NCBI RefSeq assembly: GCF_900102745.1
Contig: NZ_FMZF01000007.1
Location: 124,001-188,000, forward strand
DNA from: Geodermatophilus telluris
GTDB taxonomy: Bacteria; Actinomycetota; Actinomycetes; Mycobacteriales; Geodermatophilaceae
Direction of reading: 5' to 3'
DNA length: 64,000 nt
Part shown: in pieces, positions 1 to 8,482 of the stretch
How the letters are laid out: each line of letters begins with the position of its first letter
Numbering within the stretch: position 1 is the stretch's first letter
The notes under the pieces: generated by a model
Database searches by the model: none
Told to the model about the DNA's origin: nothing
The model's input: the letters and a program-made list of their open reading frames with translations, nothing else
Made by a program: the position numbers and the translations under genes

Positions 1-466
1 GCAGCCGGCGGTTGCTCTCGATGGGGGCGCTCTGGGTGTTCAGCATGGTGATGCCCGCGTTGAGGTCGCGGACCATCCGGCCTTCGACGAGCCTGCGGAA
101 CCGCGGGTTCTGGTGCCGACGCGCGGCCCCCGGGTTCGTCGACGCCGAGGGCGGGAGGACGAGCACCATCGCGACGGGCACGAGCAGCCGGAGGGTGGTC
201 GCCCAGCGGCCGTAGCTGACAGCGGGCCGGTTCTTGAGGGCGCCGGTCTCGCCGAGGTAGCCGGCGGCCGGGCCGGTGGGGACGCGCAGCCGGCCGAGGA
301 TGGCGTAGAAGCTCGCGCTGCTGATGCCGGCCAGCTTCCCGCCGGTCGTGCCGGGCACGTTCGTGGTGACGATGAACTCGGACCCGTCGGCGAGGCGGAG
401 CTGGCTGGGCGTCACGGGCACGCCGTGGATGGTGACGGTGTGCGGGTGCAGGTGGGGCGCGGACAT
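1..466 (-). CDS. Hypothetical protein, possibly GIY-YIG-like (3' end cut by the window)
   Basis: An ATG at 466 is preceded by a perfect AGGAGG ribosome-binding site a few bases upstream, which makes the start secure. About 155 codons are visible before the window ends, with no stop. I do not recognise the family with certainty. A stretch reading GYLGET, followed by a Trp and, about 50 residues later, by VEGRMVRDLNAG and a conserved-looking LN, recalls the second half of GIY-YIG nucleases (the YIG strand, the catalytic Glu and the final Asn). The match is weak and nuclease function is only a suggestion. The gene reads out of the window, away from the recombinase-like gene at 1154. Confidence 0.6.
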   Translation of the reverse strand, partial: MSAPHLHPHTVTIHGVPVTPSQLRLADGSEFIVTTNVPGTTGGKLAGISSASFYAILGRLRVPTGPAAGYLGETGALKNRPAVSYGRWATTLRLLVPVAMVLVLPPSASTNPGAARRHQNPRFRRLVEGRMVRDLNAGITMLNTQSAPIESNRRL

Positions 467-775
467 GGGACCTCCTCGTGGTCTCGGGAATGCCGCGCTC
501 CACTTCTAAGGGGCTCGCCGGACAGCGGACGGATCGTTCCGCAGCTCACATCGAATGCGACTTCCCTCATTCGAATGAGCTCTGATGGGGAATGGCGCCT
601 GGCAGTCCCTATGGCAGAGGGGCACGAACTTCCGCGGAGATCGAGATCGGTACCTGCGCCGCGTTGTGCATTCGGCACATTAGGGAACCGCGACTCCCGA
701 GCGGACAGATGACACTCGCGCCGGAATCCACGGGTGCTCATTGCGCGCCCGCATAGCGACCGGACCGTCACCCGC
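467..775. other. Intergenic region, 309 bp
   Basis: No convincing gene. It contains the upstream region of the minus-strand gene starting at 466, the 14-bp palindrome at 566-579 and comparatively AT-rich sequence between 540 and 720. Overlapping open frames here lack ribosome-binding sites. Confidence 0.5.
566..579. promoter_or_regulatory. 14-bp perfect palindrome in a divergent promoter region
   Basis: CTCATTCGAATGAG is a perfect palindrome 100 bases upstream of the minus-strand gene that starts at 466. A related partial copy, CATCGAATGCGA, ends a few bases before it. Such spacing is typical of a dimeric repressor operator. The regulator is unknown. Confidence 0.35.
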
Positions 776-991
776 ATGGGTGAGATTCACGAGAACGTCA
801 TCGGTCGCGGCACCTCGCTGGAGATGAGCCTCCGCGCGATCCTCAAGGACGCGGATCCATCGGTGCGCGACGCCTTCATCGGCGCCGTCGCCATGTCGTC
901 GGAGGGGTCCGGGCAGGGTTCTGCCCGGGAGGCGCCCGCCGTCGTGGTTCAGCTGGTCGTCGTACGGACCGCCGCGCCGGTAGAAGCCTGA
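776..991 (+). CDS. Small hypothetical protein
   Basis: An open frame of 71 residues starts MGEIHENVIGRG. It is rich in charged residues in its first half (EMSLRAILKDADPSVRD could form an amphipathic helix), and its second half is Ala/Val-rich. There is no ribosome-binding site before the ATG, and a frame this long is common by chance at this GC content. It lies alone upstream of the long recombinase-like gene. I keep it only because the first 45 residues have a plausible, non-shadow composition and nothing is coded opposite. Confidence 0.25.
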   Translation: MGEIHENVIGRGTSLEMSLRAILKDADPSVRDAFIGAVAMSSEGSGQGSAREAPAVVVQLVVVRTAAPVEA

Positions 992-1153
992 GCTGCGCCT
1001 TCGTCGTGACGAAGGGCAAGTTCGTGGAGCCTCCCGAGGCTGCGAGCCATCTCGTATGGAGCCGGGCTCACGAGCCGATCACTGAGATGAATGCCGTCTG
1101 TCGGGGCGCCTGCACTGTCCGCCGCGAAGGAAAGTTCGCGACGAGGAGCAACG

Positions 1154-4100
1154 ATGACGACAGCCACTGCGTCGGCGCGAGGAGCGTCGGTGATGCTGTG
1201 GAACAAGGTGCCGGTGCCGGTCGGCGTAGCCGAGTGGGCGGTGGTGCGCATCTCCGACCCAGAGGCGCGCGAGGAGCTGGCCAACCTCAAGAAGACGCTG
1301 ACGTACCAGTCCGCCGGGACACGCATCGGCACGGCGCTGGCCAGGCTCGGCCCGGACATTACCGAGGACACGACCGAGGGTCACCGGGATCGGCTCATCG
1401 CCGGCCTGGAGACGGTGACGTACGCCGATCTGGATCCTCGCGCGCCTCGCCACGTGGTCGCCTACGCGGGTGTCGTGGCCGGCGTGCTGGTCACGCTGAT
1501 TCCCGCCAGCGCGGTGGAGAACGACCTGCCGGCGTTCGACGGCGATCGCACGGGGGCGCCGCGCAACGGCGCGACGGCGTTCCTGCTGGAAGGGATCAAC
1601 ACGCTTCCAGCGCTGCGGGTCATCGCCACGCCGAAGGTGAACCGACTGGTCCGCAACCTGGGCCTCGGCATGCAGGTTCTCGACGCTATGCGGCACCGCG
1701 ACGTCGAGCTGTTGGCCGAGGGAATCAGCCGCGATCTCACCGACCCGTCGTCCTGGCTGCTGACCACGATCGACGCCACGACGAAGGGTGACGGCAACGC
1801 CGTCCAGTTCAAGCAGGACGTGCTCGCCGGCCGGATCAACCGACTCGACGCCGGCGACGTTGGCCACTCCAAGCGCGACTTCAACTACCACGCCTGCCCG
1901 CCCGGCTACGGGCCCGTCTGGCGGGACACCCCGGACGGCGGCCGTCTGCCGGACAAGGGGTCGATCACCGTCGTCGAGCACCTGATTCCGATGGTCGCCC
2001 TGCTGTGGCGCCAGTTCGCCGCCGGGCTGACCTACCGGCAGATCGGCGAGACCCCTGGACTCGCCGGGTGGCCGCTGCGGGACGGGTCCGGCCGAACCCT
2101 CGGCGACCTGCCGGCGCAGCGCAGGATCAACATCGTCCGACAGATGTTGACGCCGGCGTACGCCCGGCTGCACCGCACCGGGCTGCTGGACGTGGAGCGC
2201 TCGACCAGCGCGCCGATCAAGGACGCCGCGGGACGGAAGCTGACGCGCCGCCCTGATGGCCGCAGGGCGACCACGATCACCATGCGCCTGCCCGTGCCGT
2301 ACGTCGACGGATCGCCGTGGGGCATCCCCACTGACGTGTGGCAGGGCGTGGACAAGCAGCACGCGCGCCGCAACGCCGAGATCCCGGCGGACCGCGGCGG
2401 CCAGTGGAGCACCCAGCTCATGCACCTGTCCCCGATGTGGCACAAGGGCGGGCGGTGGTGGCGGTTTGTGCACGAGCACACGACGCTGCAGCTGCGGTAC
2501 ATGCCCGGTCCGGCAGACCAGCCGCCCGTCTGGGACAACCAGCGCAGCAAGCTCGCCGCGTCGACGAACATGCGGCACGCGTTCAACCTGCTGGGCCACG
2601 CCTTCCTGGAGGCGCTGGCCGGCAGTGCCGCGCGCAGCCGGCCGCTCACGGCGGTGGCCGGCACCGAGCCGGCACAGGTCCGCGAGCTGCGGGCCGCACT
2701 GTCCCGGGCGCGAGCGCGGCAGTCGGCCGCCGGGGAGAAGGCGGCCCGCGCGAAGGACCTGGCGCAGCTCGCGATGGACGGCAACGCGCCGGCCGCCGCC
2801 GCCGAGCACCTGCGCGACCAGCAGCTGTCGCTCGAGCACGCCGCGGAAGCGCAAACCCAGATCGCGCAGTTCGAGGCGGACCTTGCGGTCGCGGCCGCAG
2901 CGCCGCCGCAGGACGAGGCCGACCTGCGCACCCCGATCGGTGTGGCGACCGCGCTCATGCACTGGAACGGCGAGCCGGACGCGGAGCTGCGGCGCGCGGT
3001 CGCCGGCCTTCGGCTCGTGGAAGGGCTGAGCGGCCGCTACGACACGACGACCGGCTGCATCCTGGCCCGCACCGTCGCGCGCATCGCGTTGACCGACGGC
3101 ACGGAGGCCGACCTGCCGGTCAAGTTCGAATGGCCGAACACGTCCAACGTGCGGCCCGCCGGTGTGGAGGCGGCCGGCATGGTCGCGGCCTGGGCGCGCG
3201 GCGCGACGGTCGAGAAGCTGGCCGCGAAGCATGCCCGGACGGCGGCGTGGGTCCGGGCGACGATGGTGGCCTGGTTCGCCGAGCGTGGGATCGACACCAT
3301 GAGCACCGCCCTGCTGGACAACCCGGTGCTGGTCACGCGGCAGACGGTCGTCGCCGCGGTCGCACCGAGGGTCGTGCCCATGCCGCGGGGCCTGACCGCG
3401 GCGACGATCGCCGTGCTCACCGCGCCGTACCTCCACGACGCGGCCGGCGCCTGGAAGGCGTGGACGGGGTGCGTGCACGCACCGGACCGCCGGCTCGTCG
3501 CCGTCCTGCGCGTGGCCGGCGGCGCTGCGGACGTCGCCCCGCTGCAGGTGGCCGCTGACGCCGACCCGGCGCGGCTGGCGAAACCGTTCGGCCGCCGACC
3601 GGCGATCTGCATGGCTCCTGCCACCGCGCGTCGCGCGCTGCGCCGATGCCCGCACGAGGGCTGCGCTGGGCTCCTCACCCATGTGCTGTACGTGCCGGAG
3701 ACCGCCGCGTACGGCGTCATCTGTCCGACCTGCCTGCGGCTGCCGGATCCGGCGCTCGCCGACGCGCCGCTCCCCGGGGATTACCTCGTGAAGTGGGAGC
3801 GGGAAGCGACCGCCGACGGCCTGCGCACGCGGCGGGCGACCGCCGCGGAGCTGCGGCTCGCCGACGTCGGGATAGCCCGGCTGGCCGGTGATCTGCTGCG
3901 CGGTCCGGCCGCTGCGCAACTGCTGCAGGTGACAGTGGGCACCGTCGGGGATCTGCACCGGCGGGGAGAGCTGCCGTCGGTCACGGTCGCCGGGGCCACG
4001 ATGTACGAGCGGGCAACGGTCATCGCGCTGGCGCAGAAGCGCGCCGTCGGGCATCGCGGCGGGATCAAGGACGGTCTGATGTCGCCGGCTCAGGTCGCGC

Positions 4101-4657
4101 GCCGGCTGGGTGTCCCGGAGTGGCGCGTCCGGGAGTACTGCGATCAGGGGCTGCTCGCCTACAAGCGGGTCCCGCGCCCCTCGCGTGAGGATCGCCGGCT
4201 GCACCCGTCGGTCGTGGCCGCCTTCGTCCCGGCCGCCGGCGATCTCATCGAGGCCATGCCGATCCCCGAGGTGGTGCGACGGAGCGGCCGCTCTCGCAGC
4301 TTCGTCGAGAAGGAGATCGACCGGGGTCATCTCGCGACCGTGCGCACCAGCACGGGCGACCCTCGGGTGCTGCCCGCGGCCTTCGATGCCTGGATCAAGA
4401 GCGTGCCGCGGACGCGGGTCGCTGCCGCTGTGCCGGCGACGGGCGCCGGAGTCATCAACGGTGAGTGCGGCCGCATGAGCGTCTCCGCGGCCGCTGCGGT
4501 CCTCGGGCTGTCCGCCAAGCAGGTACGGCTACTCGCAGCGTCGGGTGTGCTCGACGACCACCGAGGCGACGGCACCGGTTGGCGCTGGTTCGATGCGGCA
4601 GCCGTGCATGCGCTCGCCGAGGCGAGGCAGGCCGGACAGGCAGCCGCGGACACCTGA
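1154..4657 (+). CDS. Giant serine-recombinase-like protein with a C-terminal array of four helix-turn-helix modules
   Basis: The product is about 1167 residues, roughly twice the usual size of a large serine recombinase. The ATG at 1154 is chosen because GAGGAG lies just upstream; an ATG at 1091 has no such site. Residues about 130-310 follow the serine recombinase pattern: a DRTGAPRNG stretch, KVNRLVRN (usually KxDRLxRN), a DLTDPS segment, then CPPGYG near residue 250 and a GLTYRQIGE helix like the recombinase DNA-binding domain. The nucleophile is uncertain; VVRIS near residue 32 is one candidate. A long charged Ala-rich region (about 515-590) may be coiled coil. Two Cys pairs near 832-861 suggest a zinc ribbon. 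Four MerR/excisionase-like helix-turn-helix modules begin near 919, 975, 1035 and 1107. DNA binding and recombination are inferred; catalytic activity is unproven. Confidence 0.7.
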   Translation: MTTATASARGASVMLWNKVPVPVGVAEWAVVRISDPEAREELANLKKTLTYQSAGTRIGTALARLGPDITEDTTEGHRDRLIAGLETVTYADLDPRAPRHVVAYAGVVAGVLVTLIPASAVENDLPAFDGDRTGAPRNGATAFLLEGINTLPALRVIATPKVNRLVRNLGLGMQVLDAMRHRDVELLAEGISRDLTDPSSWLLTTIDATTKGDGNAVQFKQDVLAGRINRLDAGDVGHSKRDFNYHACPPGYGPVWRDTPDGGRLPDKGSITVVEHLIPMVALLWRQFAAGLTYRQIGETPGLAGWPLRDGSGRTLGDLPAQRRINIVRQMLTPAYARLHRTGLLDVERSTSAPIKDAAGRKLTRRPDGRRATTITMRLPVPYVDGSPWGIPTDVWQGVDKQHARRNAEIPADRGGQWSTQLMHLSPMWHKGGRWWRFVHEHTTLQLRYMPGPADQPPVWDNQRSKLAASTNMRHAFNLLGHAFLEALAGSAARSRPLTAVAGTEPAQVRELRAALSRARARQSAAGEKAARAKDLAQLAMDGNAPAAAAEHLRDQQLSLEHAAEAQTQIAQFEADLAVAAAAPPQDEADLRTPIGVATALMHWNGEPDAELRRAVAGLRLVEGLSGRYDTTTGCILARTVARIALTDGTEADLPVKFEWPNTSNVRPAGVEAAGMVAAWARGATVEKLAAKHARTAAWVRATMVAWFAERGIDTMSTALLDNPVLVTRQTVVAAVAPRVVPMPRGLTAATIAVLTAPYLHDAAGAWKAWTGCVHAPDRRLVAVLRVAGGAADVAPLQVAADADPARLAKPFGRRPAICMAPATARRALRRCPHEGCAGLLTHVLYVPETAAYGVICPTCLRLPDPALADAPLPGDYLVKWEREATADGLRTRRATAAELRLADVGIARLAGDLLRGPAAAQLLQVTVGTVGDLHRRGELPSVTVAGATMYERATVIALAQKRAVGHRGGIKDGLMSPAQVARRLGVPEWRVREYCDQGLLAYKRVPRPSREDRRLHPSVVAAFVPAAGDLIEAMPIPEVVRRSGRSRSFVEKEIDRGHLATVRTSTGDPRVLPAAFDAWIKSVPRTRVAAAVPATGAGVINGECGRMSVSAAAAVLGLSAKQVRLLAASGVLDDHRGDGTGWRWFDAAAVHALAEARQAGQAAADT

Positions 4658-4804
4658 CGCTGCTCGTGGGACAACTGGCGGCAGCGGTCGCATGAGTCGG
4701 GTGGCCGCGCGGCGCGAGCCTGCGTCACCACCACAGCGACGGCAGGCTCGGTCTGACCGTGAGGTTGTGCGCTGCCGGTGGCTACAAGACCTCCTGGTAT
4801 GGAA

Positions 4805-5929
4805 CTACGCGCTCTCGGCTGGCGCGGCGCGGCGGGGCCGCGCCTTCGCGCCGGGTCGGCGGCGGGCGTTGTAGGCCTGGGTGACCGCGTCGACGTCGAG
4901 GCCGTCGTCGAGGGCCTGACGGGCGATGTGCAGGGCGCGCGCGCTGAGCCCCTGGTATACGACGTTGCCGTTTCGGTTGCGTCGGATGAAGTAGGCCCGG
5001 TCGTCGTCCTTGAGCTCGAGGTGCTCTACGATCGCCAGTCCCTGCTGGCGGCCGAGGCCGAGGCGTTCGCCGAAGGAGGTCAGCTTGATGCTGAACTCGT
5101 CGAACGGGTTGGACTGGCGGTAGGCGAGCGCGGTCGCGTCCTCGCCGGCGTGGGCGCGGCGGACGGGGACGGCGTCCGGGGCCTTCCCGACCTGCAGCAC
5201 GATCTCGCTGGCGTCCGGGTGCGGGCGGTTGCGGACGCTCAGGGTGGTGAGCCCGGGCAGGACGGTGCGCCAGTCATTCCCGGCGCGCAGGGCCCGCTCA
5301 GCGCGGGCGACCTCCCGGTCGGTGGGAGGGTCGCTGCGGCCGGTGGCGCTGCCGTCGAGGGCGAGCAGAGGGCGGAGGCGGGCGGCCGCCTCATCCCGGC
5401 GCCGCCGCCCGGGCTGCAGGAGCTGCCGGACGGCCTCGACCTCCTGGTCGAGGAGCTGGCCGAGGTCCTCGGGCGGCGCTGCGCTGACCGGCAGGACGCG
5501 GCCGGGCAGCGCGGCCTCCTCGACGCCGAGGACGTCGCGGGAGAGCCGCTGGAAGATGGTGACCGCGGAGCGCATGTGCACCCACAGCAACTCCTCGGCC
5601 ATGACGATCACGTCGTGGGTGGCGGCGTCCCGGTCCTGCTTGAGGGAGCGCAGGACGACCCGCTCGTCGGGTCGCAAGACGGTGAGGTCGTCGGCGGCGA
5701 TGTCGATGCACCGGCCGAGGCTGAGCGAGTCCTCCGAGCCGGGTTCCCGCACGGTGCCGCGCGCCTGGAAGATGATCCCCTTCAGCAACATCTCGAAGCT
5801 GTGCGCGGCCATCATGACGACGGCGTGGTCGCGCGCGACCGGGCTGGGCCGGTTGAACAGTTCCACGGCCAGGGTCATGGACTCGACCGCGGCCGCCCGG
5901 AACATCGCCGCCCGTCTGCGTAGCCGCAC
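4805..5929 (-). CDS. DUF3644-like protein with a HEPN-type RxxxxH motif
   Basis: The protein has 374 residues. A GTG start at 5929 has GGGGAG just upstream. The N-terminal third matches the DUF3644 pattern (LFNRPS, then a helix with FEMLLKGIIF, then LKQDRDAATHD). R100 and H105 form an R-x4-H motif, the signature of HEPN-domain ribonucleases, which act in abortive-infection, toxin-antitoxin and CRISPR-associated settings. The second half (about 190-374) is basic, ends in Arg/Ala-rich sequence and is not recognised. It lies convergently downstream of the recombinase-like gene, with no obvious antitoxin partner next to it. A defence role is inference from family and context. Confidence 0.6.
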   Translation of the reverse strand: MRLRRRAAMFRAAAVESMTLAVELFNRPSPVARDHAVVMMAAHSFEMLLKGIIFQARGTVREPGSEDSLSLGRCIDIAADDLTVLRPDERVVLRSLKQDRDAATHDVIVMAEELLWVHMRSAVTIFQRLSRDVLGVEEAALPGRVLPVSAAPPEDLGQLLDQEVEAVRQLLQPGRRRRDEAAARLRPLLALDGSATGRSDPPTDREVARAERALRAGNDWRTVLPGLTTLSVRNRPHPDASEIVLQVGKAPDAVPVRRAHAGEDATALAYRQSNPFDEFSIKLTSFGERLGLGRQQGLAIVEHLELKDDDRAYFIRRNRNGNVVYQGLSARALHIARQALDDGLDVDAVTQAYNARRRPGAKARPRRAAPAESA

Positions 5930-6235
5930 CGCTCCCCGCTCCCCCGTGTGTCCGGCCTCGTGCTGCGGGCCGGTGGCCGACCTTACGAGCCGTTCAGCGG
6001 CTGGTCGCCGAGGGTGCGGGCACGCGAGCCGGGCGGCCGGGCCCGTCGGCCCCTGGACGGGAGTTGACCGTCGGGGCGAGGTCGCACGCCTGGTGGGCTT
6101 CGGAGGGCTCGGAGTTCGGCAGCAGGGGGTGACGCCCGTCCGTTTCGAACGAGCGAGCCGCGCTGTTCGTGCGGGTCACCGGCCGCATCATCAGCGAGAA
6201 CCGCGTCGCCCAGCAGTGAACCCGAGAGGAAGCCC
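5930..6235. other. Intergenic region, 306 bp, between divergent genes
   Basis: Divergent upstream region of the DUF3644-like gene (minus) and the HNH gene (plus). I see no clear -35/-10 pair, no RNA and no repeat. Good ribosome-binding sites are present at both edges (GGGGAG before 5929 and GAGAGGA before 6236). Confidence 0.5.
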
Positions 6236-7278
6236 GTGACGACCAGCTCCGCGGGAGCGGCCGACCACGCCCAGATCGACGACTACTGGCAGTGGCGCGA
6301 CGCGCTGCTGCGGCACCCCGACGGCCGAGCGGCCGGAGGCGAACCGTGCGTCAAGTGCGGGCAACCGGTGCCGGCGAACGCCTTCTGGAAGTACCGCGAC
6401 CGGCACGTCTGCAGCGACCGGTGCAACACCAAGCTCGGTCGGCAGCTCAACCGGCTGATCGACAAGGGCGCCGACCTGCCCATCCCCCGGCCCGCGCCGA
6501 TGCCGGACCCGCGGCAGGACCCGTCCCCGCGGGTGTTCGCCACCCTCCCGACGCCGGCGGACAACGGCCTGCGCTACGAGTTCGACGGATTCAGCCCGCG
6601 CTCCGGCGATGTGGTGGAGCGCGACGGCGAGGTCACCGTCTACGAGTGGGTGCGCCCGGAGGAGCTGCCGCGCGTTCCTGAGCACGCCCCCACGGCTTCT
6701 TCCTCGCACAGCACACCTCCGGCCACCACCTCGTGCAGACCGCCTCGGTCGACGGCCGGGGGTCCGGCCTCATCGGTGAGTTCGACCCCTCCGGCCACCA
6801 CCTCGTGCAGACCGCCTCGGTCGACGGGAAGACGCTGCACTGGACGCACGAGCTCATCAGCGACGTGACGCCCGAGGGCCGGGAGTTCCGCTGGGAGGCG
6901 GTGGTCTGCGTTCCGGTGGCCGCCCGACATCCCATCACCCTCTGGACCGCCGCGCGGACCGCTCTGTCCGAGGAGCGGCGCCGCACCTCGTCGTCGACCG
7001 CCCGGCACGCCCGCCGGGTCCGCCTCGAAGGCGCGACCGTTGAGCGCTTCGACCCCATCAAGGTGTTCGAGCGGGACGGCTGGCACTGCCGGCTCTGCGG
7101 TGGCCCGGTGGACCGGGACCTGCGCTGGCCGGACCCCGCGTCGGCGAGCCTCGACCACGTCGTGCCGCTCGTCGTGGGCGGCGCGCACAGCCGCGACAAC
7201 ACCCAGCTCGCGCACTGGCTCTGCAACGTGCAGAAGGGCGCCCGGACAGAGGACCCCGATGACCGCCCGCTGCGCTGA
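6236..7278 (+). pseudogene. Frameshifted zinc-finger HNH endonuclease
   Basis: Two frames together make one HNH protein. The first starts with GTG at 6236 after GAGAGGA and encodes a zinc finger (CVKCG followed about 20 residues on by CSDRC). It stays in register to about 6690. The second frame carries HGFFLAQH onwards to the HNH core (CRLCG, LDHVVPLVVGG, DNTQLAHWLCN) and stops at 7278. Joining them requires one extra C in the C-run at 6687-6691, so a single-base deletion (or -1 slippage) is the simplest reading. Just after the break a 24-codon segment is duplicated in frame, giving GHHLVQTASVDG twice. If uncorrected, translation yields only the N-terminal finger plus an out-of-frame tail. 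Confidence 0.7.
6716..6827 (+). repeat. 40-bp direct repeat, 72-bp period, inside the HNH gene
   Basis: Bases 6716-6755 and 6788-6827 are identical. The period of 72 bp equals 24 codons, so the duplication keeps the frame of the HNH part. It lies about 25 bases after the frameshift site. Confidence 0.85.
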
Positions 7279-7314
7279 GCGGACCGCGAAGGCGGAGCCG
7301 CGCCGCTGCCGTTG

Positions 7315-7343
7315 AAGTCGTCCCACAACCTGTGGGACGACTT
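7315..7343. terminator. Perfect 13-bp hairpin between convergent genes
   Basis: AAGTCGTCCCACA and its exact complement are separated by the three bases ACC. The hairpin lies between the HNH gene (ends 7278, plus) and the GIY-YIG gene (ends 7359, minus). Both strands begin with AAG and end with CTT, so it can serve as a bidirectional terminator although no long U-run follows. Confidence 0.7.
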
Positions 7344-7358
7344 CGCCGACGGCGACTG

Positions 7359-8390
7359 CTACCGGGCCAGTCCGTCGGCGGCGTGAGCAAGGTCGGGGTA
7401 GCCGGCGTGCGCGGACCAGCACTCCGTGGCGCCGCCGTGCGGCAGCAGCTCCGACGGGAACGACACCGCGGCCGCGGGCAGGTAGCGCTCGAGGACGTGC
7501 CGCTCGAGGACCAGCGCGGTGGCCCGGTCGCGGACTTGCACGGTGTGGAGCACGACGCCCCCGGCGCGCCGGTGAGCGTTGAGCCGACCGTCGTCGGCGC
7601 AGTGAGTGATGCCGACCTTGTAGACGCCGACGTCGCCGAGGTAGGGGAAGTGCACGAGGTAGACCCGGTGCGGGGCGTCGGGGTCCAGCCGGGCGCCGTC
7701 GCAGCGCAGGCACGGCGGGGTGCCCGAGCAGATGGCCGTCCACGCCACCGCCCGGGGAGCGCCGCAGCGCCGGCAGACGGCCTGCAGCGGTCGGCCGGGG
7801 TCCCCGTCGAACTCGTCGAGCAACTGCAGGCCCAGCGCCTCGAAACGAGCGGCGACCGTCGCGGTCGTCGGCCGGAACCGGGCGGTGTTGCAGTGGTGAC
7901 AGGGCAGCCAGGACAGCCGCACCCCTTCGGAGAAGCCCCGCAGGGTGTCGACCTGGGCGCCGCCGCACTCGATGCACTCGACGTTGACCGGGTCGCTGCG
8001 GTGGGCGTCGCCCAGCGGCTGCAGCGGCCGCAGGCCGGCGGCGGCGAACAGCTGCTCCTGCCGGGCCACCGGCCAGTCGCCGGACCACCCGGAGTGCCAG
8101 GACCAGCCGCCGTGCTTGCACATCTGGCAGACCCAGCCGCCGCGCCGGAGCATCGCCAGCGACACGTCCACGACCGCGCCGCACGGGTTGTGCCGGGTGC
8201 GGAACCGGTCCCGCGGCCCGTCGCCGAGCCGGACCACCGTTGCGTCGCAGGCCTGCACCAGGCCCGTCAGGCAGGCGTCGCAGAACCCCATGCCGCGGTT
8301 GCGCCGCGGCCACCGCGACCCGTTCCCGCAGCCCGGAGTGCTGCACGCCCCGTTGCTGCTCGTCACCGCCGCGTCCCCACGTTTCCTCAC
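7359..8390 (-). CDS. Multi-zinc-ribbon protein with C-terminal GIY-YIG nuclease-like domain
   Basis: The protein has 343 residues if it starts at the GTG at 8390; no strong ribosome-binding site is visible, and a GTG nine codons in is an alternative. At least four Cys-pair modules can be seen: CSTPGC..CDAC (16-40), an NPC..CQMC pair (70-91), CIECG..CHHC (139-167) and CRRCG..CLRC (206-230). Residues about 241-320 have the GIY-YIG layout: VYLV at 243, YKVGIT at 257, an Arg and a His soon after, and a Glu-rich helix (LERHVLERYL) near 296-303. Many phage and mobile-element homing nucleases pair zinc modules with GIY-YIG domains. It is convergent with the HNH gene and probably cuts or binds DNA; the target is unknown. 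Confidence 0.6.
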   Translation of the reverse strand: MRKRGDAAVTSSNGACSTPGCGNGSRWPRRNRGMGFCDACLTGLVQACDATVVRLGDGPRDRFRTRHNPCGAVVDVSLAMLRRGGWVCQMCKHGGWSWHSGWSGDWPVARQEQLFAAAGLRPLQPLGDAHRSDPVNVECIECGGAQVDTLRGFSEGVRLSWLPCHHCNTARFRPTTATVAARFEALGLQLLDEFDGDPGRPLQAVCRRCGAPRAVAWTAICSGTPPCLRCDGARLDPDAPHRVYLVHFPYLGDVGVYKVGITHCADDGRLNAHRRAGGVVLHTVQVRDRATALVLERHVLERYLPAAAVSFPSELLPHGGATECWSAHAGYPDLAHAADGLAR

Positions 8391-8482
8391 CGGGGCACGC
8401 TACGGCTGCTCCTGCCCGCCGCCGGCGCACCCGCGGTCATGCCGCAACGCCGCAGTGCCGCAACGGCGGCAGTGGCACCGGG

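Noticed and set aside
1079..4330. Open frame of more than 1000 codons antisense to the recombinase-like gene
   Set aside because: It is a shadow of the plus-strand gene in high-GC DNA. It has Arg/Pro/Gly-rich low-complexity sequence, no ribosome-binding site and no recognisable domain, while the plus strand encodes clear motifs.
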